The translations under genes were made by a program, and so were the position numbers. Below the pieces are notes generated by a model, which had not been told where the DNA came from, did not search any database, and saw only the letters and a list, made by a program, of their open reading frames with translations. DNA of 64,000 bases. Origin: Microbacterium sp. Leaf159 (GTDB taxonomy: Bacteria > Actinomycetota > Actinomycetes > Actinomycetales > Microbacteriaceae). Below are positions 8,753 through 16,341 of the stretch, in pieces (the first letter of the stretch is position 1; each line of letters opens with the position of its first letter). The stretch is taken from NCBI RefSeq assembly GCF_001423615.1, contig NZ_LMOU01000001.1:1837979-1901978 (forward strand), written 5' to 3'.

Positions 8753-9837
8753 GCGTCCACCTGTGTGTTGTCGTATCCACCGGGGATCGAGGCGGTGATG
8801 CTGTCCGGCGTGAGCTGCAGCTGGATCACAGACACGGCCGCGGCGAGCACGTTCCAGTAGTCGTTCGCCTTCTGCACGGTCTGATAGGCCTCGATGATGA
8901 GCGAAGGGACCTTCGCCGCTTCGAGGGCGGCGAGCGCCCAGAGGATCACCGTCCCGATCACGGTCTCGATGAGCGCGGTGCCGGCGAGCGCGAGCAGAGC
9001 GACGTAGAGGATCTGGTCCATGATCTGCGCGAACAGACCGGCGAGGATGTCACCGAGAGCAGACATGCCGATGTAGATCGTCGTGTACTCGTTCTTCAAC
9101 GTGTCGAACTGCGAGCCGAGGTCGTCGCCGATTCCCGGCCACTGCGCGAACCAGGCGGCGGCGGCCTCGGCCGCCTCACCCGTCCAGTCCGTCATCGCGG
9201 CGCTCGCACTCTGGATCGCGCTGTTGCCCGTCGCGCGGCAGTAGTCGCCGAGCTGGCCGAAGGCCACGGCGGTCGACTCCACATAGGACCAGTCGCCGAT
9301 GAATCGCTTCGACACCTCGTCGAGCGGGTTCCAGTCGAAGAGCATGTCTATGATCGTCGCGACCATGTCGGTCGGGCTGAGCCAGTTGGCCGACAGGATC
9401 TTCGAGACCCAGTCGCTCGAGGCGGGGGCGGGGATGTTGTCGAACGCGTGCGCCGCTGAGACGACACAGACGGGAGGCGGGAGGCTGACTGCGCCCACCG
9501 ACGCGGCATCCGGATACGCGGCGTCCAGCCGCGCGCGCTCCGTCTGGTCCAGGTCCTCGTAGTTCTGCGCCGTGGCGCGGACCTCCGTCGCGGATGCCAG
9601 GAATGTCGTGCCCATGCGCTCGAAGACGCTGAGCGAGTTCGCCCGTACCTCGTCGGTGAGCCCCGCGACCTGACTGTAGATGCTGACCGGCGGGATGTAC
9701 CCCAGCTGCACGTAGGAGCTCGTGAACATCAGCGCGGTGGTGGCGGAGCAGTAGGATCCGTACCCGGTGAGGTCGGCGAGTCCCTGCGCCTCGTCGGCGA
9801 GCTTGTCGAGAGCTGCGAGTTCGACGGAGAAGGTCAT
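8749..9837 (-). CDS. EspC/WXG-like putative type VII secretion substrate
   Basis: 362 residues. The first ~105 residues form two amphipathic helices ending in YEDLDQTERARLDAAY, reminiscent of the EspC-type ESX substrate family. A Pro/Ala-rich linker follows, then a second helical region with a WTG turn (W218-G220, then EAAEAAAAW) as in WXG100 proteins. A strongly hydrophobic stretch (~275-305) could be one or two membrane helices. Cys at 30, 124 and 200 are unusual for such proteins. The start ATG overlaps the WXG100 stop by 4 bp, and this decides it over a longer frame to 9951. Likely secreted or membrane-inserted through an ESX system; whether it is a toxin is unknown. Confidence 0.7.
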   Translation of the reverse strand: MTFSVELAALDKLADEAQGLADLTGYGSYCSATTALMFTSSYVQLGYIPPVSIYSQVAGLTDEVRANSLSVFERMGTTFLASATEVRATAQNYEDLDQTERARLDAAYPDAASVGAVSLPPPVCVVSAAHAFDNIPAPASSDWVSKILSANWLSPTDMVATIIDMLFDWNPLDEVSKRFIGDWSYVESTAVAFGQLGDYCRATGNSAIQSASAAMTDWTGEAAEAAAAWFAQWPGIGDDLGSQFDTLKNEYTTIYIGMSALGDILAGLFAQIMDQILYVALLALAGTALIETVIGTVILWALAALEAAKVPSLIIEAYQTVQKANDYWNVLAAAVSVIQLQLTPDSITASIPGGYDNTQVDA

Positions 9838-10127
9838 CGCCACACCCCCGCATTCGCACTCTCGACGCGACTGAACTCCGACGACGCGGTGGACGCTGCA
9901 GCGATCACCTGGTTCGCGATGCCGTGGAGATCGCGGAAGTCGGCCATCCACGCGCGCTGGGCGTACCGATAGGCCTCTTTCGCCTCGCCGCTCCAGGCCT
10001 CATCGAGGCGGTCGATCTCCGCGTCGAGATCGTCGAGCGACGTCCGAATGTCCTGCAGTGCGGTCACGATACTGTCCACGGCTCCGTTCACGGCGCTGCT
10101 CGTGATCGAGATGTGTTTCCTCGACAT
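9834..10127 (-). CDS. WXG100 family type VII secretion target
   Basis: 97 residues, the standard ESAT-6/CFP-10 size, all helical, no signal peptide. The W45-S-G47 turn between the two helices is the family hallmark, and YRYAQRAW follows in helix 2. Its C-terminus lacks an obvious YxxxD/E signal, so a partner may supply it. First gene of an operon with an EspC/WXG-like protein, a small helical protein and a lipoprotein. The secretion motor could be the EccC encoded at the right edge of the window. Confidence 0.88.
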   Translation of the reverse strand: MSRKHISITSSAVNGAVDSIVTALQDIRTSLDDLDAEIDRLDEAWSGEAKEAYRYAQRAWMADFRDLHGIANQVIAAASTASSEFSRVESANAGVWR

Positions 10128-10196
10128 GCTTCCCCCCGGGGCTCCGCCGTTCGGCGAAGGCTACGACAGGCTACACCGCCGCCCCGTGTTCCCCAC

Positions 10197-10202
10197 TACT
10201 CT
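10197..10202 (+). promoter_or_regulatory. -10 element for the DUF937 gene
   Basis: TACTCT, about 42 nt before the start codon. Unlike many neighbours this gene has a leader with a GAAGGAA ribosome-binding site (10234-10240). Confidence 0.45.
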
Positions 10203-10244
10203 GGGCGGTGACACGGGCGGACGCCCCAGACGGAAGGAATCTCC

Positions 10245-10838
10245 ATGGCTCTCGACGACATCCTCACGCAGGTCCCGATCGACGACATCGCCGCGAAGCT
10301 CGGAGTCTCCCCCGAGGTCGCGAAGTCGGCTGTCGAGCAGGGCGGCGCCGTGCTGCTGGGCGGCCTGGCGAAGAACGCCGCGACCGCAGAGGGCTCCTCC
10401 GCGATCGAGAGCGCGCTCAAGCGCCACGAGGGCAAGGCCGGCGCCTCGAAGGTCGACGACATCGACCAGGCGGACGGCGGCAAGATCGTCTCGCACATCC
10501 TCGGCGCCGACGAGAAGAAGGTCACGCAGAAGCTCACCGAGTCGAAGGAGACCGCAGGGATCGACTTCGGCAAGCTGCTCCCGATCCTCGCCCCGATCGT
10601 GATGGGCCTGATCGCCAACGCGACCAAGGGCAAGTCGACGAAGACCGAGACGGCAGAGGCGCAGTCCGGCGGCGGTGGAATCGGCGATGTGATCGGTGGC
10701 CTGCTCGGCGGAGGCAGCTCCTCGGGCGGCGGTGGGATCGGCGACCTGCTCGGCGGCCTGCTCGGCGGAGGCAACTCCTCGGGCGGCGGCGGAATCGGCG
10801 ACCTGCTCGGCGGCCTGCTCGGCGGCGGCAAGAAGTAG
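10245..10838 (+). CDS. DUF937 family protein with C-terminal Gly-rich repeats
   Basis: 197 residues. Residues 1-~125 are a helical DUF937 region (DDIAAKLGVSPEVAKSAVEQ, then GLLAK-like helices and a hydrophobic LLPILAPIVMGLIA). From residue 142 the protein is three copies of a 19-residue unit, GGGGIGDLLGGLLGGGNSS-like, ending in Lys-Lys. The family is of unknown function and is often annotated near YidB-type proteins. ATG is preceded by GAAGGAA. It is alone on the plus strand between the type VII-like operon and tilS and has its own promoter and terminator. Confidence 0.85.
   Translation: MALDDILTQVPIDDIAAKLGVSPEVAKSAVEQGGAVLLGGLAKNAATAEGSSAIESALKRHEGKAGASKVDDIDQADGGKIVSHILGADEKKVTQKLTESKETAGIDFGKLLPILAPIVMGLIANATKGKSTKTETAEAQSGGGGIGDVIGGLLGGGSSSGGGGIGDLLGGLLGGGNSSGGGGIGDLLGGLLGGGKK
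10668..10835 (+). repeat. Three tandem 57-bp in-frame repeats
   Basis: Units begin at 10668, 10725 and 10782; the last is 54 bp before the Lys-Lys end. They encode the Gly/Leu repeats of the DUF937 protein. The units differ by a few bases only, so copy number could vary between strains. Confidence 0.8.
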
Positions 10839-10880
10839 CGAACGGCGGAGCGGTCGACGGGTGTCGGTCGCTCCGCTACC

Positions 10881-10922
10881 GCGCTCACACGACCGCGGTC
10901 TCGGTCTCGGTCGTGTGAGCGC
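10881..10922. terminator. Hairpin terminator between DUF937 gene and tilS
   Basis: Perfect 15-bp arms (10881-10895 and 10908-10922) around a 12-nt loop between convergent genes, so it can serve both directions. No T-tract. Confidence 0.7.
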
Positions 10923-10970
10923 TGGCCCGATCGTCGAGCGAGCGAAGCGAGACGAAACGGATGCTTCGAC

Positions 10971-11957
10971 TCAGCGCGCGGTGAAGACGATCCGTCCGCC
11001 GAGCCTGGCCGCGGAGCACGCAGGCAGATCGATGGGGCCCTGACCCGACCAGTCCGTCGCGAGACGGGCGACCTCGAGGGTCTGCACCCTCGTCAGGCTC
11101 ACACCGAATTCGCTGTCGACGACGAGGCGGATGATCCGGTTGCGGAGAGCGGCCGGGTTGGCGGCGAGGGCGGCGAGACTCACGGAGATACCCGCCTCTG
11201 CATGCTCGACGATGTCCTCGATCGTCTCGTGGATCATCTCGTCGAACGCCTCCGCATCCTCGCGAAGCTGCTCGGCGGTGCGGGCGAGGGCCTCCGCGAT
11301 GCCCGGGCCCAGCTCCGACTCGAGAACGGGCAGCACCCGCTCCCGCACGCGCACCCGCGCGAACCGGTCCTCGGAGTTGTGGGGGTCGTCCCAGAACTCG
11401 AGATCGGATGCCGCACAGAACGCGCGAGTAGTCTCGCGCCGTACCCCGAGCAGCGGGCGCACCCACCGCACTCCGTCGCCGTCCTCGCGCACAGGGGCCA
11501 TGCCCTGAAGGCTCGCGGCGCCCGATCCACGGGCGAGTCCGAGCAGCACGGTCTCTGCCTGGTCATCGAGAGTGTGTCCGAGGAGCACGGCAGACGCACC
11601 GGCATCCGCTGCCGCGTCCTTCAGCACCCGGTATCGGGCATCGCGTGCTGCGGCCTCGGGGCCGCCTTCCTCGCCCACCTCGACGCGCACGACGAGAGCG
11701 TCGACCCCGAGAGCCGTCGCCGTCTGGGCGGCGCGTGAGGCGACGGCATCCGAGTCGCCTTGAAGACCGTGGTCGACCGTGAGGCTCCCCACTCGCAGCC
11801 CGAGCTTGGGCGCCTCGAACGCGGTCGCCGCGGCGAGGGCGAGCGAATCGGTGCCCCCGGAGAGCGCGACGATGACCGTCGACCCCTCAGGGAGGTCGGC
11901 GAGCGCGGTGCGCACGGCGAGGCGGATCTCGGCGATGGCGGGTGAGAGCGAGGGCAC
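10971..11957 (-). CDS. tilS: tRNA(Ile)-lysidine synthase
   Basis: 328 residues from the GTG at 11957. Modifies C34 of the CAU-anticodon tRNA-Ile to lysidine, so that it reads AUA. The ATP pyrophosphatase loop is SGGTDS near residue 34; DHGLQGDSD, LLGHTLDDQAETVLLGLARGSG and RWVRPLLGVRRETTRAFC follow as in TilS. The frame is open to 12011, but GTG 11957 has GGAG 5 nt upstream and a normal N-terminus. TilS often precedes hpt-ftsH; that link is broken here by the plus-strand DUF937 gene and the minus-strand type VII-like operon. Confidence 0.93.
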   Translation of the reverse strand: MPSLSPAIAEIRLAVRTALADLPEGSTVIVALSGGTDSLALAAATAFEAPKLGLRVGSLTVDHGLQGDSDAVASRAAQTATALGVDALVVRVEVGEEGGPEAAARDARYRVLKDAAADAGASAVLLGHTLDDQAETVLLGLARGSGAASLQGMAPVREDGDGVRWVRPLLGVRRETTRAFCAASDLEFWDDPHNSEDRFARVRVRERVLPVLESELGPGIAEALARTAEQLREDAEAFDEMIHETIEDIVEHAEAGISVSLAALAANPAALRNRIIRLVVDSEFGVSLTRVQTLEVARLATDWSGQGPIDLPACSAARLGGRIVFTAR

Positions 11958-12022
11958 AGCTCCACGGTAGATCACGACGAGGGATCGCCGCGTGACGGTC
12001 GCGCTGAGCACGCGTGTGGTTC

Positions 12023-12028
12023 TAACCT
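12023..12028 (+). promoter_or_regulatory. Leaderless-type -10 element for the TMEM175-like gene
   Basis: TAACCT, 6 nt (gacgcc), then GTG. No ribosome-binding site; predicted leaderless mRNA. Confidence 0.6.
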
Positions 12029-12034
12029 GACGCC

Positions 12035-12667
12035 GTGACAGAACACACAGTGCGGTTCCGGACCGAGCGGTTCAAGGCGTTCGTCGACGCGGTGGTGGCG
12101 ATCGCGATGACGCTGCTGATCCTGCCGCTCATGGAGTCGGTGTCGGACGCCGCGTCGAACAGGCTGAGCACCGCGGAGTTCTTCGACGAGCACTCCGGCC
12201 AGCTGCTGAGCTTCGGGCTCAGCTTCGTCCTCATCGCGACGTTCTGGATGGGGCATCACCGCCAGTACCGCGACGTGGAGTGGATCACGAGTCCGCTGCT
12301 GTGGATCAACATCGCGTGGATGGCGACCATCGTCTGGCTGCCCGTGCCGACCGCGATGATCGGCCAGATGGACACCGACATGCTGCAACCGGTGGTCTAC
12401 ATCGGCACCCTGATCCTCACGCAGGTCACGACTCTCGCCGGATGGGTGTTCCTGCTGCGCCACCCCGACTTCACCACGACCCCGGTCGAGACGCTGCGGG
12501 CGGGAGTGATCGGCGATCTCGCCGCCATCATCCTGTTCCTCGTCGCACTGGCGATCGCGGTCTTCGTCCAGCCCTTCGGGTATGCGGGACTGCTCGTCCT
12601 GCTGCTGAGCGGCGTGGTGACGAAGCTGCTGGACCGCGTCGCGCTGCGCCGCCCCACAGCGGGCTGA
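12035..12667 (+). CDS. TMEM175 family (DUF1211) potassium channel-like protein
   Basis: 210 residues with six predicted membrane helices. The N-terminal RFKAFVDAVVAIAMTLLIL matches the RxxxFSD-type filter helix of bacterial TMEM175 channels, though Ser of FSD is Val here, so ion selectivity is uncertain. FWMGHHRQYRDV in the middle is also typical. Bacterial members form tetrameric K+ channels without the classical TVGYG filter. Divergent from tilS; start GTG follows a -10 at leaderless spacing. Confidence 0.82.
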   Translation: MTEHTVRFRTERFKAFVDAVVAIAMTLLILPLMESVSDAASNRLSTAEFFDEHSGQLLSFGLSFVLIATFWMGHHRQYRDVEWITSPLLWINIAWMATIVWLPVPTAMIGQMDTDMLQPVVYIGTLILTQVTTLAGWVFLLRHPDFTTTPVETLRAGVIGDLAAIILFLVALAIAVFVQPFGYAGLLVLLLSGVVTKLLDRVALRRPTAG

Positions 12668-12710
12668 CCGTCTCGCTGCGGAACACGGCCGAGGCGCTCG
12701 GCCACCCGCG

Positions 12711-12718
12711 GGTAGGCT
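12711..12718 (+). promoter_or_regulatory. -10 region for ppa
   Basis: TAGGCT (within 12712-12719) lies about 40 nt before the ppa ATG, giving a short leader that ends in GAGGAG 8 nt before the start. Confidence 0.45.
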
Positions 12719-12758
12719 AGTGCGCGGCATCCAACCGTCTTTTCTGAGGAGCACACGC

Positions 12759-13250
12759 ATGGGCGCACACGACGCCGTCATCGAGATCCCGCGCGGCAGC
12801 CGCGTGAAGTACGAGGTCGACCACGAGACCGGACGAGTGCACCTCGACCGCGTGCTCTACACGACCTTCGGGTACCCCGCCGACTACGGCTACTTCGACA
12901 ACACCCTCGGAGAGGACGGCGACCCGCTCGACGTGCTCGTGCTCCTCGACCACGCCATCTACCCGGGCGTCGTCGTCGAGGTGCGCCCCGTCGCCGTGCT
13001 CAAGATGAGCGACGAGGCCGGCGGAGACGACAAGCTCGTCGCCGTCCTGTCGAAGGACCCCCGCTGGGCCCACATCCAGGACATCGGCGACATCGCCGAG
13101 TACACGAAGAAGGAGATCGCGCACTTCTTCGAGCACTACAAGGACCTCGAGCCCAACAAGTGGGTCAAGGTCGACGAGTGGGGCGACGCCGCAGAGGCGC
13201 AGCGCATCCTCGACGAGGCGATCGTCCGCGCAGCCGAGCAGGGTCACTGA
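12759..13250 (+). CDS. ppa: Inorganic pyrophosphatase (family I)
   Basis: 163 residues. Hydrolyses pyrophosphate and so drives biosynthesis; Mg-dependent soluble enzyme. Visible motifs are EIPRGSRVKYEVDHETG, YPADYGYFDNTLGEDGDPLDVLVL (the DxDPxD metal site) and the C-terminal HFFEHYKDLEPNKWV. The ATG at 12759, with GAGGAG 8 nt upstream, gives the normal family N-terminus; a GTG at 12720 would add 13 residues from the leader and is rejected. A bidirectional terminator follows. Confidence 0.96.
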   Translation: MGAHDAVIEIPRGSRVKYEVDHETGRVHLDRVLYTTFGYPADYGYFDNTLGEDGDPLDVLVLLDHAIYPGVVVEVRPVAVLKMSDEAGGDDKLVAVLSKDPRWAHIQDIGDIAEYTKKEIAHFFEHYKDLEPNKWVKVDEWGDAAEAQRILDEAIVRAAEQGH

Positions 13251-13261
13251 CCCCAGGCTTC

Positions 13262-13308
13262 ACGAAGAAGACCCCCGGTTCCGCTCAGCGGCCGGGGGTC
13301 TTCTTCGT
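13262..13308. terminator. Bidirectional terminator between ppa and the M23 peptidase gene
   Basis: 17-bp perfect arms (13262-13278 and 13292-13308), with A/T-rich outer ends (gaagaag / cttcttc) on both sides, between convergent genes. Confidence 0.85.
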
Positions 13309-13322
13309 CGCAGACGCGATCC

Positions 13323-14696
13323 TCAGACCGAGATGCCTCGCGCGGCGAGGAAGGTGATCGGGTTCGTATAGGCCCCGTTGAGGTAGACCTCGAAGTGCAG
13401 GTGGCAGCCGACGGATGCTCCGGTGTTGCCGGCATAGGCGATGACCTGGCCGGAGTTCACCCACGCGCCGTTGCGGACGGCGAATCCGCCGTCCCGGATG
13501 TGCGCGTAGCCCGACGAGACCCCACCGCCGTGCTGGATGCGGATGTAGTTGCCGTAGTTGCCTCGCGGGCCGGCGTAGTCGACCGTCCCCGAGTTGGCCG
13601 CGTAGATCGCCGCTCCGCAGCCGTTGGCGAGGTCGACCCCGTAGTGGTACCCGGAGCAGGCCGCGCAGGGCTTGGGGCGCGCGCCGTATCCCGCGCTGCG
13701 GTGGCCGCCGTGCGGGCGAACCCAGCCGCCTGTTCCCGGCGACCCCCCGGTGCCTCCACCGCCGCCTCCGCCGCCGTTGTTCGCGGCTGCAGCTGCTGCC
13801 GCTGCCGCCTCGGCTGCTTCGCGCTGCCTGCGCTGCTCTTCGGCGACGCGCACACCCTCCTGGTAGCCCGCGACGGTCGTCGCGGTGGCGTCCTTGAGGG
13901 CGGCGAGCTGTGCCTGCATCGTGGAGAGGTTGGCCGTCTGCTCGTCGAGAGCGACCTGAGCGGCATCCGCTGCGGCCTGCGCCTCGATCATCTTCTGCTC
14001 GGCGATCTGCTGAAGGCGGTCGCGCTCGGTGCGCGCGACGACGGCCTGGTCGGTCAGCGACTGCGCGGAGTTGCGTGCGGCGACCGCATTGTCGTGGACC
14101 GTCTGGTTGTACTGGTAGACCTTGTCCATCGAGCCGAGGCGCGAGAGCAGCTCGTCGGCGTTGTCGGCGGAGCCGGCGAAGAACAGTTCGAGGGCGGTGT
14201 CATCGCCGCCGTTGCGGTACAGCTGGGCGGCGAGCTGGGCGGCCTTCTTGGTCGCGTCGTCGGCGACGACGGCCTGCGCGTCGGCCTGGGCCTGCAGCTC
14301 CTCGGCGACGGCGATCGCGTCGAAGTACGCCAGCTGCGCCGTGTTGTACTCCTCACCGGCGAGCTGTGCCTTCGCCTGCGCGTCCGCGACCCGCTGCGTG
14401 AGCGACTGGATGAGTCCCTCGATGCGGGTGACCTCGGCCGCCTTGGAGGACTGGTTCGCCATGGCGCGCTGCACGTCGTCCCAGCTGGGGTACGTCGCCG
14501 CGTACGCGGCGGTCACCCCGGAGGAGACACCGAAGGCGCTGAGCGCGACGACGCTGAGCGCGCCCATCGTGAGCGCACTACGACGAGTGACCGAGCCGTT
14601 CTTCCAGAACGCTCGGCTTTCTGCAGGTGTGGGCGCGCAGCCGCAATCGTCGGATGCCGCCGAGGCAGCATCCTTCGAGGAGTGCTTGTCGTTCAC
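13323..14696 (-). CDS. Secreted M23 family peptidoglycan endopeptidase with coiled coil
   Basis: 457 residues. The N-terminal export signal has twin Arg (TRRSALTMG) before a hydrophobic stretch ending AAYA (~67), so Sec or Tat export is possible. Residues ~75-300 are a long Ala/Gln/Glu-rich coiled coil as in EnvC/RipA-type cell-separation proteins, then a poly-Ala and poly-Gly linker. The C-terminal LytM/M23 domain has YHYGVDLAN and HLHFEVYLNG, with the zinc-binding His/Asp and HxH intact, so it should be an active D,D-endopeptidase acting in wall remodelling or division. GTG start with GGAAGGGG upstream. Confidence 0.9.
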   Translation of the reverse strand: MNDKHSSKDAASAASDDCGCAPTPAESRAFWKNGSVTRRSALTMGALSVVALSAFGVSSGVTAAYAATYPSWDDVQRAMANQSSKAAEVTRIEGLIQSLTQRVADAQAKAQLAGEEYNTAQLAYFDAIAVAEELQAQADAQAVVADDATKKAAQLAAQLYRNGGDDTALELFFAGSADNADELLSRLGSMDKVYQYNQTVHDNAVAARNSAQSLTDQAVVARTERDRLQQIAEQKMIEAQAAADAAQVALDEQTANLSTMQAQLAALKDATATTVAGYQEGVRVAEEQRRQREAAEAAAAAAAAANNGGGGGGGGTGGSPGTGGWVRPHGGHRSAGYGARPKPCAACSGYHYGVDLANGCGAAIYAANSGTVDYAGPRGNYGNYIRIQHGGGVSSGYAHIRDGGFAVRNGAWVNSGQVIAYAGNTGASVGCHLHFEVYLNGAYTNPITFLAARGISV

Positions 14697-14864
14697 ACGG
14701 CCCCTTCCGCCGGTTTCACAAATGCCACACTAACAACATCCTTCACATCCGCACCAGGGGCGGACAGCGTCGGAGGGCACAGTGATACGACTCCATCGTC
14801 CTCCCGAACACGCCCGGGCGACAGCAGGCTCGCCCTCGATTCGCGTTTTGCTCGAATCTTCCCT

Positions 14865-14870
14865 TATGCT
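14865..14870 (+). promoter_or_regulatory. -10 element of the tRNA operon
   Basis: TATGCT about 36 nt before tRNA-Glu; the region upstream (14835-14860) is locally AT-richer than its surroundings. The -35 is not clear. Confidence 0.5.
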
Positions 14871-14906
14871 TGAGCGTCGGCAAGGAAGTCCCCCGGGACA
14901 GACTTC

Positions 14907-14979
14907 GGCCCCATCGTTTAGCGGCCTAGGACGCCGCCCTTTCACGGCGGTAGCACGGGTTCGAATCCCGTTGGGGTCA
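14907..14979 (+). tRNA. tRNA-Glu (anticodon TTC)
   Basis: 73 nt, full cloverleaf. Acceptor strands GGCCCCA and TGGGGTC pair with one G-U, anticodon stem CCGCC/GGCGG surrounds loop CTTTCAC, and the T-arm is ACGGG-TTCGAAT-CCCGT. CCA is not encoded. First of three tRNA genes. Confidence 0.96.
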
Positions 14980-15008
14980 CTCCTTCCGGTACAATTGAAA
15001 ACAAGTAT

Positions 15009-15082
15009 GGCCCTGTAGCGCAGTTGGTTAGCGTGCCGCCCTGTCACGGCGGAGGTCGCGGGTTCAAGTCCCGTCAGGGTCG
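15009..15082 (+). tRNA. tRNA-Asp (anticodon GTC)
   Basis: 74 nt, acceptor GGCCCTG / CAGGGTC with discriminator G, anticodon loop CTGTCAC, T-arm CGGG-TTCAAGT-CCCG. CCA not encoded. Thirty bases after tRNA-Glu. Confidence 0.96.
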
Positions 15083-15094
15083 CTCTAAGCGACG

Positions 15095-15120
15095 GGCCCT
15101 TTTCTCCGAAAAGGGCCTTT
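15095..15120 (+). terminator. Hairpin after tRNA-Asp
   Basis: GGCCCTTTT / AAAAGGGCC 9-bp stem around a 5-nt loop, then TTT. It separates tRNA-Asp from tRNA-Phe and may be a partial terminator or processing site. Confidence 0.65.
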
Positions 15121-15152
15121 CGTCTAGATGCGGCAGGTTCAGCCGGTCGCAT

Positions 15153-15225
15153 GGCTCTGTAGCTCAGTTGGTAGAGCGCACGACTGAAAATCGTGAGGTC
15201 ACGGGATCGACGCCCGTCGGAGCCA
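15153..15225 (+). tRNA. tRNA-Phe (anticodon GAA)
   Basis: 73 nt, acceptor GGCTCTG / CGGAGCC, anticodon stem ACGAC/.. around loop CTGAAAA, T-arm ACGGG-ATCGACG-CCCGT. The T-loop starts with A instead of the usual TTC; otherwise standard. Confidence 0.94.
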
Positions 15226-15248
15226 CAGGGTGATCATTACAGTCACCT

Positions 15249-15296
15249 TAGGAACCCTCGCCTAGCTTCTACATGGCGGGGGTTTCCGCTTTTTCC
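15249..15296 (+). terminator. Terminator of the tRNA cluster
   Basis: Imperfect inverted repeat GGAACCCTCGCC / GGCGGGGGTTTCC followed by a T5 run at 15291-15295. Confidence 0.6.
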
Positions 15297-15337
15297 GGGG
15301 AGAGTCCCGAACTCCTCCCCCTGATACCGTCGAAGCC

Positions 15338-15646
15338 ATGTTCATCGCCGGGATCGCCTCCGCCGTCATCGGCATCGTGCTGTTCCATATGGCACTCGGC
15401 AGGACCCTGCGTGCGAACGCCGGGGTGCGCATCCCCTTCGGTGGGCGCCCGCGCGAGATTCCGCACGGCTCCATCCAGATGCGGGCGATCGCCGCTGGAC
15501 TGATCGTGCTCGGCGGGGTGCTCGTGAGCACCGAGGGCTGGCACTGGACCCTGATGGTGGTCGCCGCCGGCCCCGTGGCGGCGATGATCGTGCTGAGCCT
15601 CCACAATCGTCGCGTCCGCCGGGAAGCACGTTCCGCAGGCGCGTGA
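15338..15646 (+). CDS. Small membrane protein
   Basis: 102 residues with three predicted membrane helices (~2-20, ~47-63, ~69-88) and a basic tail. The motif RANAGVRIPFGGRPREIPHG between helices 1 and 2 recalls SdpI-like proteins, but the protein is shorter and the match is weak. A TACCGT hexamer lies 7 nt before the ATG with no ribosome-binding site, so the transcript may be leaderless. Function unknown. Confidence 0.65.
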   Translation: MFIAGIASAVIGIVLFHMALGRTLRANAGVRIPFGGRPREIPHGSIQMRAIAAGLIVLGGVLVSTEGWHWTLMVVAAGPVAAMIVLSLHNRRVRREARSAGA

Positions 15647-15705
15647 GGGCGCTCCACGTAAGTGGGAGAGCCCTATGAAAAGCACGCTTCCTTTGTTAAG
15701 CGTCG

Positions 15706-15711
15706 TAATAT
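15706..15711 (+). promoter_or_regulatory. Leaderless-type -10 element for the GntR regulator
   Basis: TAATAT, 6 nt, ATG, in an AT-rich pocket (15690-15718) rare in this sequence. A good -10. Confidence 0.65.
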
Positions 15712-15717
15712 ATCGAT

Positions 15718-16341
15718 ATGGGACCTGAACTTCCCGTTGCGCCTGGGGCGCAGCGGAACCTGGGGCCGGACGAGCTGTTCCGCCGCCTCGCGACATCCAT
15801 CGCCGACGGCACATATGCGCCAGGGGCGAAGCTGAGCGACAAGGCGATCGCCGACGACCTCGGCGTCACGCGCACACCGGTGCGCGAGGCCGTGCAGCGT
15901 CTCGCGCGCGCCGGGCTGATGGAAGTGCACGCGAACCGCTACTCGATGGTCACCGACATCACCGACGAGCGCTCCCGCATCACCCGCGAGTTCGCCGCGT
16001 CTCAGGGCGGCGAGATCATCCGCGAGGCTGCGCTCGCGCTGTCGGAGACGGATCTCGTCATCGCCTGCGAGCTGATCCACGACGCGATCGAGTCGGTCGA
16101 GTCCGGCGAGGGCTGGATCGAGGCGCACGTCGAGCTGTTCGAGTTCCTCACCGACCGCGCTCTCAACGACCTCTACCGCCTAATGCTGAGCGACTTCTGG
16201 TACCTGGTCTTCCGCGACCTCTACCTCGGCGAGCCCCGGGTGAACACGAGGGACTCCCTCGAAGAGCTCGAGTCGGCGATGCGCGCCCGCAGTGCGAACG
16301 CCGGTGTCAAGGCCGTGCAGCGGATGCTCCGCTTCAAGTAG
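15718..16341 (+). CDS. GntR family transcriptional regulator
   Basis: 207 residues. N-terminal winged helix-turn-helix at ~17-72 (LATSIADGTYAPGAKLSDKA, then IADDLGVTRTPVREAVQRLA), the classical GntR signature. The C-terminal ~120 residues are helical and FCD-like (FadR subfamily) but short and without an evident His/Asp metal triad, so the effector cannot be named. Predicted leaderless. It is not adjacent to an obvious metabolic operon; autoregulation or control of the downstream AEC transporter is possible. Confidence 0.85.
   Translation: MGPELPVAPGAQRNLGPDELFRRLATSIADGTYAPGAKLSDKAIADDLGVTRTPVREAVQRLARAGLMEVHANRYSMVTDITDERSRITREFAASQGGEIIREAALALSETDLVIACELIHDAIESVESGEGWIEAHVELFEFLTDRALNDLYRLMLSDFWYLVFRDLYLGEPRVNTRDSLEELESAMRARSANAGVKAVQRMLRFK

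Noticed and set aside
12720-12758. Longer ppa starting at GTG 12720
   Set aside because: The extra 13 residues come from the leader; ATG 12759 has a good ribosome-binding site and matches the family N-terminus.
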